This document shows, one piece after another, positions 57,718 to 64,000 of a stretch of 64,000 nucleotides of DNA (position 1 is the stretch's first letter; each line of letters begins with the position of its first letter). Under the pieces are notes generated by a model. That model was not told the DNA's origin, made no database searches, and saw nothing but the letters and a program-made list of their open reading frames with translations. A program made the position numbers and the translations under genes. Source of the DNA: Caballeronia glebae (GTDB lineage Bacteria > Pseudomonadota > Gammaproteobacteria > Burkholderiales > Burkholderiaceae). The stretch is taken from NCBI RefSeq assembly GCF_001545035.1, contig NZ_FCOJ02000013.1, forward strand, positions 1-64,000. Reading direction: 5' to 3'.

Positions 57718-58500
57718 ATGAAGAGCGCAGATTCACCTACAATTGCCATCATCACGCCGACGGCGAACCGGCATGCGTTCCTGCCGGCGCTCGCGCACTG
57801 CGTGATGCGTCAAACGGTTTCGTGGGAGTGGCTCGTGCACGACGACAGCCCCGAGCCGAGTCATTTCATGCAGGCATTATCGGCCGCCGACAGCCGCGTG
57901 CGGTATTTTCACGACGGCGCGAAGCGTCTTTCCATCGGAGCCAAGCGCAATGCCTCGATCCGCGAAACGAGCGCGCCGATCATTGCGCATTTCGACGACG
58001 ACGATTACTATGCGCCGCACTATCTCGCGGACATGCATCGGCTCATGTGCGAGCAGAAGGCAAGTCTCGTTAAGCTGTCCGAGTTCTACGTGTACTCGCC
58101 GGCCGCGGCCTTCTTCGGCTACATGGACCTGAACGCGAAGACGGGCACTCATTTCGCGCTAACAGGGCCGCGCGTCAAAGTGATAGAGTTTCACGAGAAG
58201 ATGCAGATCGGTGCGGATTTCATCATGTTCTACGGCTTTTCATACGTGTACGAGAAGACTCTCGCGCTTGCGCAGCCGTTCGAGGACGTGAGCCTGTACG
58301 AGGACGAGCACTTCATCCGAAAAGTGATCGCAAGTGACAACAAGGTGATCGCCGTCGACGATCGTGGCGCATCATGTCTGCATCTCGTGCATCCCGCGTC
58401 GACTTCGCGTTGCTTCTCGCGCTACATGATGCCCGGCTTTCTCATGCAAAGACTCTTTCCGGACTACGAGGGCTATCCCCTCGCTCCTGCTTTACCCTGA
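57718..58500 (+). CDS. Family 2 glycosyltransferase
   Basis: 260-residue GT-A enzyme. The N-terminal Rossmann block IAIITPTANRHAFLPALAHCVMRQ, WEWLVHDDSPEP and the metal motif HFDDDDYYAPHYLADM are intact, and a C-terminal region follows EDVSLYEDEHFIRKVI. It starts 25 nt after the OGT-like gene, with GGAG upstream, and is probably cotranscribed. Acceptor unknown. Confidence 0.87.
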   Translation: MKSADSPTIAIITPTANRHAFLPALAHCVMRQTVSWEWLVHDDSPEPSHFMQALSAADSRVRYFHDGAKRLSIGAKRNASIRETSAPIIAHFDDDDYYAPHYLADMHRLMCEQKASLVKLSEFYVYSPAAAFFGYMDLNAKTGTHFALTGPRVKVIEFHEKMQIGADFIMFYGFSYVYEKTLALAQPFEDVSLYEDEHFIRKVIASDNKVIAVDDRGASCLHLVHPASTSRCFSRYMMPGFLMQRLFPDYEGYPLAPALP

Positions 58501-58537
58501 GCGGCGTTAGGCCAGCCATTCAACCGACGATAAAATA

Positions 58538-60178
58538 ATGAGCATAACTGACCAATATCCTTCACAGACACAGCTGATCACCTTCCGGGAATTCGTATGC
58601 CATGCCGTCGCCGCCGATCGTGACGGCGACGCCCGCGCACGGGAAATCTGGCTGGCCGCCGCCGCCAAACTGCATCCGGTCTCGGACGACGCACTCGATG
58701 CGTTGCTCCTTCATCTGACTTCGTTCAGCGCTGGCGACGACGCCGTCGCCATCGCCGAAGCATTCGTGAAGCTATATCCCGCGAACGCTCGCAGTCACTT
58801 TCGCCTCGGTCTTACGTTTCAGCTTCTCGATCGTCACGAGGAAGCGCTCGCTCCTTATCGCGCGGCGCTCGCCATCGATCCCGAGGCGCTTAATCTGCGC
58901 AACAATCTCGCAAGCGCGCTCATTACGCTGAAACGATCGAATCAGGAAGCGAAACAATTGCTGGAAGCCGCACTTGACCGCGCCCCCGACGATGTCAATG
59001 CGACGATCAACATCGCGCGTGTGCATCTGAGAAGTTTCGATCTGGACGCCGCGATGCAGGCCGAGGAAAAGGCCGAGCGTATGCAGCCCGAAAGTGCCGT
59101 GTTGATGTCGAATCGCTCGCAAACGCTGCGCGAGGCACAGCGCTGGGAAGACGCTGAGCGCTATGCGGCCGCGGCACTCCAACGCGACCCGGGCAACCGG
59201 ATGTACCTGTGGAATCTCGGCATGATTCACTTGCTGAGAGGAAATTATGCGGACGGTTGGCGCGAACACGAAGCGCGCTGGGACGGATCGAGCGAGCTGC
59301 GCGGCAGGCGTCCCGTGCTCCCCGGACCCACATGGCGCGGCGAGCCGCTCGCCGGCAAGACCCTGCTCCTGTGGGGCGAACAAGGCATGGGCGATCTGCT
59401 GCAGTTCTGCCGATATGTGCCGATGCTCGCCGCGCATGTCCATAGTCAGGGCGGCCGGCTCGCGTGGAATTCGTTTCCACAGATGGGCGGATTGGTGGCG
59501 CGCTCCCTCGCCCGGCACGCGGACGAATTTACCCTCGGCGGCGGTGTCGAATCATTGCCGCATTTCGACTATGAATTGTCGCTGGTGACGTTGCCGCTCG
59601 TTTTCGGCACTCAGCTCGAAACCATTCCCGCCGACGTGCCCTATCTTCACCCGGACCCGCAATCGGTCGAACAATGGCGCAAGCGCCTCGGCAGCGAGCC
59701 TCGGCTCAAGGTGGGTCTGACCTGGACAGGGAGTCTGACGCATCAGCGGAATCCGTATCGGCGCGTCGGGCTTGAGCGATATGTTGATTACTTCCGCGAT
59801 CTCGGCAATGTCGCGTTCTATTCGCTGCAACCGGGCGCGCATGCGGAAGTCGCAGCCGCGCGTTCGGCGGGGCTAGATATCGCCGACCACTCCAGCGAAT
59901 TTTCCACGTTCGACGACACAGCCGCGTTCATTGGCGCGCTCGACCTCGTGATCTCGGTTTGCACGTCGGCAGCGCATCTGAGCGGCGCTATCGGGCAACG
60001 CACGTGGGTACTGCTCGACGTGAATCCGCACTGGACCTGGCTGACCGATCGCACCGACAGCCCGTGGTATCCGACGGCGACGCTATATCGGCAGACACGC
60101 TTCGGCGACTGGACCGGGCCGATGGAGCGCATTTCGCGCGATCTGGCCGAACTCGCGGAAAAGCACTGCGCCGCCTGA
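58538..60178 (+). CDS. TPR protein with glycosyltransferase-like C-terminus
   Basis: 546-residue cytoplasmic protein. Residues about 60-240 are TPR repeats. The rest matches TPR proteins with a GT-B (family 9-like) tail: LLLWGEQGMGDLLQFCRYVPML, VGLTWTGSLTHQRNPYR, DLVISVCTSAAHLSGAIGQ and WTWLTDRTDSPWYPTATLYRQ. In relatives the residue before TS is usually Asp (VDTS-like); here it is Cys. It follows the GT2 gene by 37 nt in the same direction and may serve the same surface modification. Confidence 0.82.
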   Translation: MSITDQYPSQTQLITFREFVCHAVAADRDGDARAREIWLAAAAKLHPVSDDALDALLLHLTSFSAGDDAVAIAEAFVKLYPANARSHFRLGLTFQLLDRHEEALAPYRAALAIDPEALNLRNNLASALITLKRSNQEAKQLLEAALDRAPDDVNATINIARVHLRSFDLDAAMQAEEKAERMQPESAVLMSNRSQTLREAQRWEDAERYAAAALQRDPGNRMYLWNLGMIHLLRGNYADGWREHEARWDGSSELRGRRPVLPGPTWRGEPLAGKTLLLWGEQGMGDLLQFCRYVPMLAAHVHSQGGRLAWNSFPQMGGLVARSLARHADEFTLGGGVESLPHFDYELSLVTLPLVFGTQLETIPADVPYLHPDPQSVEQWRKRLGSEPRLKVGLTWTGSLTHQRNPYRRVGLERYVDYFRDLGNVAFYSLQPGAHAEVAAARSAGLDIADHSSEFSTFDDTAAFIGALDLVISVCTSAAHLSGAIGQRTWVLLDVNPHWTWLTDRTDSPWYPTATLYRQTRFGDWTGPMERISRDLAELAEKHCAA

Positions 60179-60642
60179 TCGGCGCGCCAAACTCGTCAGT
60201 CACTTTCTTTCGGATACGCTTCGCCGGGATCGGCGAGCGCTATCCAGCGTTCCAGGACGCTCATCCCTGGCCTGCGCTCCCACGTCATCTGATTCGCATC
60301 ACCCAAGCGCCGCGCAAGCGCTTCGGGCCGTCTGCGCGAGGCGTTAAAACGATTCGCCTTCGTTTCGAGAATCGATATAGCGCGGGTTTGCCGTCGTTGC
60401 TTTTGCAATGGTCCGCAGGACAGCCCGCGACCGACTAGCGAACGAAAGCCTGCCTTCCGCCGATTTCCTTTCTCTGCGTCATCCTCATTGCAAAAATCGC
60501 ATGCCGCGTCGATGAGACCGGCAACCTGCCCGGTCGACAGATGATTCACCAAAGCTGACGCACAAAAAAAGGTCCGAGCCCAGAAATGGACTCGGACCTT
60601 GCTTCGCCTTAAACCGGGTTCAGGTCGAAACCTGATTCTCGA
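60179..60642. other. Gap between glycosyltransferase cluster and OmpA gene
   Basis: 464 nt with no convincing gene. A minus-strand frame at 60196-60552 has no recognised domain and only a weak start. A terminator sits at 60566-60600. Confidence 0.5.
60566..60600 (-). terminator. Intrinsic terminator for the OmpA-type lipoprotein
   Basis: AAGGTCCGAG and CTCGGACCTT arms. Read on the minus strand, the stem is followed by a run of seven T. Confidence 0.87.
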
Positions 60643-61359
60643 TTATTGTCCTTCGGAGCGAATTTCGACGCCGCTCGTCGAGATCTCGACGCGTCGATTC
60701 TGGGCACGACCTTGCGGCGTAGCGTTCGACGCGACAGGCACGGTCGCGGCAAAACCGCGAACGTCGTAGGAGTTAGCCGTCAACCCGTGGGAAACGAGAT
60801 ACTCCTGCGCCGAGCGAGCACGCGCTGTCGAAAGACGCTGGTTCAGAGCCTGCGAACCCGTCGAATCCGTGTGACCGGAAATAACCAGGCGATCAATCCT
60901 GTAACCCTTGTTCGCTGCCACGAATTCGTCGAGCTTGCGTTGTGCGACCGGGCTGAGCTGTGCGCTGTTCGTCGCAAAGTTCGCGTCGCCCTCAAGGGTC
61001 AGCGAGCGAAGCTGCTTCGGCACGGGAGCGGGAACCGGAACAGGCGCCACGACCGGCTTGGCTGCCGCCGGCTCATCACCGCACTTGAACGTGATCTCGT
61101 TCGGATCTCCCTTGGCGCCTTGCTTGGAGTTCATGTGATCCACGGCTCCGATCAGACGAATTTTCTGATCTTTACAGATCTTCTTCGCCACATCGACGCA
61201 GGTCTTGCTGGTTTCCAGCAAACCCAGACACTGGACGCGCCACGCCTGATCGCCGGATGCCAGCGTGACCACGTCCGCGTTGTGCATGGGGCCGGAATAG
61301 CTCGTACAGCCCGTTACAACCGCCGCAATGACGGCGGCCATAAGTACTCGAATGTACAT
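60643..61359 (-). CDS. OmpA family lipoprotein
   Basis: 238-residue outer-membrane lipoprotein. The signal and lipobox are VLMAAVIAAVVTGC (Cys at about residue 18). A cysteine-containing middle (about residues 40-95) and a Pro/Val linker precede the OmpA domain, with ANFATNSAQLSPVAQRKLDEF and ISGHTDSTGSQALNQRLSTARA. Its start lies 69 nt downstream of the adhesin stop and it is probably in one operon with it. It may anchor or assist the adhesin, as SadB/OmpA-type partners do (inference). Confidence 0.88.
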   Translation of the reverse strand: MYIRVLMAAVIAAVVTGCTSYSGPMHNADVVTLASGDQAWRVQCLGLLETSKTCVDVAKKICKDQKIRLIGAVDHMNSKQGAKGDPNEITFKCGDEPAAAKPVVAPVPVPAPVPKQLRSLTLEGDANFATNSAQLSPVAQRKLDEFVAANKGYRIDRLVISGHTDSTGSQALNQRLSTARARSAQEYLVSHGLTANSYDVRGFAATVPVASNATPQGRAQNRRVEISTSGVEIRSEGQ

Positions 61360-61428
61360 AATCTTCTCTACTAAATATGGAATTAGGTATCGCGAACTGG
61401 GGCGGCTTGCGCCGCCCCGCGCCTCAAC

Positions 61429-63171
61429 TTACCACTGATACGCTGCGCCGATACCCACCGTCGTGCCCGCCTGACTGTAGCCCGCACCCACCTTCATCTT
61501 GATGTTTTGGGTGATACGCGCCGACGCGCCGATAGCCGTAGCCTGGTAGCCCTTGTAGTTGGCGGTAGCAATGCCCATGGCGATCGTCTTGCCCTGATCG
61601 ACATCCGGGATCATCGTCAGCGCTGTCGCAGCCGCAACACCCGAGTAGGCAGCACGTGCAGTCGAACTGATCTGATCGCCCAGTGCGTTGACCTTCTGGT
61701 CCGTATAGGAGTTGGCTTGGCTGATGCCCTGATTCAACTGATTCAGGTTCACAGCGTCCGTACCTTGCGTACCAGCCGCAACGTTGGTGATCTGGCGTTC
61801 GCTGCCCGCCGAACCAACCGACACGGTGTTGTCACGATCCGCCACCGAGTTCGCACCCAGCGCCACGGCGTTGTTAGCCGAAGCGGTAGCGCCCGCACCG
61901 ATCGCCGTTGCCTGGTTGCCCGACGCGTTAGCGCTGGCGCCCATTGCAGTAGCGTGCGTGCCAGTTGCTACGGCACCCTCGGTATCGCGATCGCCCTGAG
62001 CCGTGAAGAACGGGTTCGCAGCATCTTCAGCGATATTCACCACGTTGCCGAGTGCATCCTGCAACTGCTGGTAGTTCACCGCATCGCTGGCGGACGAGCC
62101 GTTCGCGACGTTGTGAATGATCGTGCCGCCGGTTTGCGTCGTGGTGTTGTACGTGTCGCCGCCCAACGTAAGGCTGTTGTGCGTCGAGTCGTCGTACTGA
62201 ACCGCATTCTTCGTCAGCGTGTTCACGCTGTTGGTGATGTTCGTGACCTCACCCTGCAGCGAATTCACCGCCGAGTTGGTCGCGTACAACTGCGAGCCGT
62301 TCACAGCATCGGTCGAACCCGCCGAGACGCGTCCTGCCGCCACGTTCGTGATCGTGCGCTCAGCGCCCGGCGAACCGACGCTCACCGTACCGATCGGGGT
62401 CGAGCCTGCATACCCGTAGTACTGTCCAGCAATCGAATCGCCAACGGTGCCGACAGCTTGGGTCGAAATCGAACCCGCGCCGAGAGCCACGTCGTTCTTG
62501 TTGTTCGCAATGGCGCCCATACCGATTGCAACCGAGTCCTCACCCAACGCTTGCGAGTCCGCTCCCGTGCTGTTCGCATGGAAGTACTTCGTGCCCGAAC
62601 CGTAGATGTTGTTGACCGAGTTGCTGATGTTCGTGACATTGCCCGCAACATTCGACAACTGCGAGTAGTTCACTGCGTCGCTATCGTTCGTGCCGTCAGC
62701 GAGGTTCGTGATCTTCGTGCCGCCCGTGTGCGTCGTGCTGTTGTACGCCGGACCCGCCAGCGTCACGCTGTTGTAGTTCGACGTGTTGTCGTACTTCACA
62801 GCGCCTTCACCCGACGCGTTGATCGCGTTCCCGAGCGCCTGATTCGTCGCGTACAGCTGCGAACCGTTGATCGCATCCGTCGAGTCGGCCGTGATCTGGC
62901 CCGCTCCAACGTTCGTGATCGTGCGCTCTTGGCCCTTGCTACCGACCGACACCGTGCTCTGCGCGTTCGAACCCGCGAACGAGTAGTACTTGCCGTGGAG
63001 CGTCGCGCCCGGGGTGTTCACCACCGGCGCCGTCGTCGAGTTTGCACCCAGCGCTACGTCGTTCGTGAAGTTCGCAACCGCACCCGTACCGATTGCAACC
63101 GAGTCCGCACCCTTACCCACCGAGACCACGCCCGTCGCGTCCGAGCCTGCGTACGAGTAAGCCTTGCCGCC
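61429..63171 (-). CDS. YadA-type trimeric autotransporter adhesin, 5'-truncated
   Basis: About 580 residues of a collagen-binding-type adhesin. Head repeats of the YadA type recur (SVAIGTGAVANFTNDVALGA, ATAIGAGATASANNAVALGA) with neck motifs (INGSQLYATN, AVNYSQL). A final coiled coil leads to the four-strand membrane anchor from about 61.72 kb, ending GIGAAYQW. No signal peptide or ESPR is present. At the 5' end the head pattern GKAYSYAGS stops at about 63170, followed by unrelated sequence and an in-frame stop at 63205-63207. The gene is cut by a rearrangement or by a wrong join. Confidence 0.85.
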   Translation of the reverse strand, partial: GGKAYSYAGSDATGVVSVGKGADSVAIGTGAVANFTNDVALGANSTTAPVVNTPGATLHGKYYSFAGSNAQSTVSVGSKGQERTITNVGAGQITADSTDAINGSQLYATNQALGNAINASGEGAVKYDNTSNYNSVTLAGPAYNSTTHTGGTKITNLADGTNDSDAVNYSQLSNVAGNVTNISNSVNNIYGSGTKYFHANSTGADSQALGEDSVAIGMGAIANNKNDVALGAGSISTQAVGTVGDSIAGQYYGYAGSTPIGTVSVGSPGAERTITNVAAGRVSAGSTDAVNGSQLYATNSAVNSLQGEVTNITNSVNTLTKNAVQYDDSTHNSLTLGGDTYNTTTQTGGTIIHNVANGSSASDAVNYQQLQDALGNVVNIAEDAANPFFTAQGDRDTEGAVATGTHATAMGASANASGNQATAIGAGATASANNAVALGANSVADRDNTVSVGSAGSERQITNVAAGTQGTDAVNLNQLNQGISQANSYTDQKVNALGDQISSTARAAYSGVAAATALTMIPDVDQGKTIAMGIATANYKGYQATAIGASARITQNIKMKVGAGYSQAGTTVGIGAAYQW

Positions 63172-64000
63172 AAGCCGCCGCTTCGCGAAGCATTTCGAGA
63201 CGCCTTACCTCGCGCGCGAAGCGGTGTATCCGAACGACCGTTCTCCCGCGCGGCGACTGCGCGTAGGCTATGTCTCGCCCGATTTCCGCAACCACTGTCA
63301 GGCGCTGTTCATGCGCCCGCTGTTGAAGAGCCACGATCACGAAGCGGTCAAGGTGTATTGCTATTCGAGCGCTTCGACGCCGGATAACGTGACACAGGAG
63401 CTAAAGGGTTACGCCGACATCTGGCGCGACGTCCACAAGCTCGACGACGACGAGCTAGCCGCGCAAATCAGGGAAGACCGCATCGACATTCTGGTCGATC
63501 TGACCATGCACATGTCCACCGCGCGGCCGCTGCTTTTCGCGCGCCGTCCCGCGCCGGTGCAGGTGGCGTGGCTCGCGTATCCGGGCACGACGGGCCTGAG
63601 TTCCATTGGCTACCGCTTCACCGATTCATGGCTCGATCCGCTTGGCGACACCGCCGCGGACGCCCGCTACAGCGAAAAGTCGATTCGCCTCGCCGATACC
63701 TTCTGGTGCTACGAACCGCTGAACGGCGATATCGAACCCGGTCCGCTTCCCGCCGATTCGGCGGGCCACATCACCTTCGGCTGCCTGAACAACCCGTGCA
63801 AGCTGACCGATCACACGTTCGGCCTTTGGGCGGAGGTCTTGCGCGCGGTGCCGGATTCTCGGCTGAAACTCCTTCTCGGGCATGGCGGCGCGCGCGAGGC
63901 GGTGAGGGGCAAGTTCGCGGCGCTCGGCATTGATCCCGCACGGCTGGATTTTCTCGAATATCAGCAAAGAGAGCAGTACTTGCGCACGTATTGCGAGATC
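63161..64000 (+). CDS. O-GlcNAc transferase-like fragment, N-truncated and 3'-partial
   Basis: Reading frame open from the in-frame stop at 63158-63160 to the window end. From 63176 it encodes RRFAKHFETPYLAREAVY, then LRVGYVSPDFRNHCQALFM. It continues with DILVDLTMHMSTARP, AWLAYPGTTGLSSIGYRFTD and ITFGCLNNPCKLTDHT. It is clearly a paralogue of the Glyco_transf_41 domain at 55527-57692, beginning at the residue matching Arg of EARRF there. The TPR half is absent, and no start codon lies at a sensible place; ATG at 63311 would cut into the domain. Probably broken. Confidence 0.8.

Noticed and set aside
60196-60552. A 118-codon minus-strand frame
   Set aside because: No domain, a weak start, no good ribosome-binding site, and it covers a gap next to a terminator.
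61429-63171. A tandem DNA repeat or CRISPR-like array
   Set aside because: The periodicity comes from YadA head and neck protein repeats; unit lengths vary, and there are no identical direct repeats with spacers.
61507-63387. A 626-codon plus-strand frame opposite the adhesin
   Set aside because: Its repetitive Arg/Val/Asp pattern mirrors the adhesin repeats in reverse; it is a shadow of the repeat code.

Overview
The window is high-GC chromosomal DNA from a beta-proteobacterium of the Burkholderia sensu lato group (Paraburkholderia/Caballeronia-like). This is inferred from recognised protein families and gene neighbourhoods (adk-kdsB-lpxK, ybgC-tol-pal-cpoB, argF-argG-murB, nrdR-glyA, kynBUA with an Lrp-type regulator); no database search was possible. 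Most of it is ordinary core housekeeping sequence with tight gene spacing, several 1-4 nt stop/start overlaps and clear intrinsic terminators. No CRISPR array, transposase, integrase gene or prophage was seen.

Layout. 1-5 kb: a 5'-cut MFS carrier, a GntR/UTRA regulator with a DHA2 drug exporter, and a degenerate EAL protein with a Cache-like tail. 5-8.6 kb: acyltransferase, sodB, xseA. 9-16 kb: lpxK, a Trm112-like protein, kdsB, adk, an SDR, a SirB1-like protein, murJ, rpsT. 16-25 kb: a DUF3579 protein, argF, argG, murB, a YajQ-family protein, plsY, ybaK, and an overlapping queG-ogt-xerD run. 25-36 kb: tsaE-amiC, eamA, a small secreted protein, a pirin, cnoX, tcdA, pdxH, cfa, a DUF72 protein, msrA, a flavin reductase. 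36-42 kb: tryptophan catabolism (kynR, kynB, kynU, kynA), then an IclR regulator divergent from glutaryl-CoA dehydrogenase with a strong palindrome between them. 42-43.5 kb: an ElaB/YqjD-YqjE-like stress membrane cluster. 43.5-46 kb: a five-gene minor-pilin operon. 46-49 kb: nrdR, glyA, an SDR. 49.4-55 kb: the complete Tol-Pal envelope cluster, ending at tRNA-Lys(UUU).

Immediately after tRNA-Lys the content becomes accessory: an O-GlcNAc-transferase-like TPR protein, a family 2 glycosyltransferase, a TPR protein with a glycosyltransferase-like C-terminus, an OmpA-type lipoprotein, and a YadA-type trimeric autotransporter. The set looks like a surface adhesin with candidate glycosylation genes.

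The most striking sequence-level feature is at about 63.17 kb. The adhesin gene (minus strand) loses its 5' part there, and a second O-GlcNAc-transferase-like gene (plus strand), lacking its TPR half, begins at the same point and runs off the window. Two different genes broken at one position means either a real rearrangement or an assembly chimera. The other notable items are the degenerate EAL-Cache receptor, perfect palindromes at 40459-40475 and 42021-42039, and the compact pilin operon with variant leader peptides and no PilY1.
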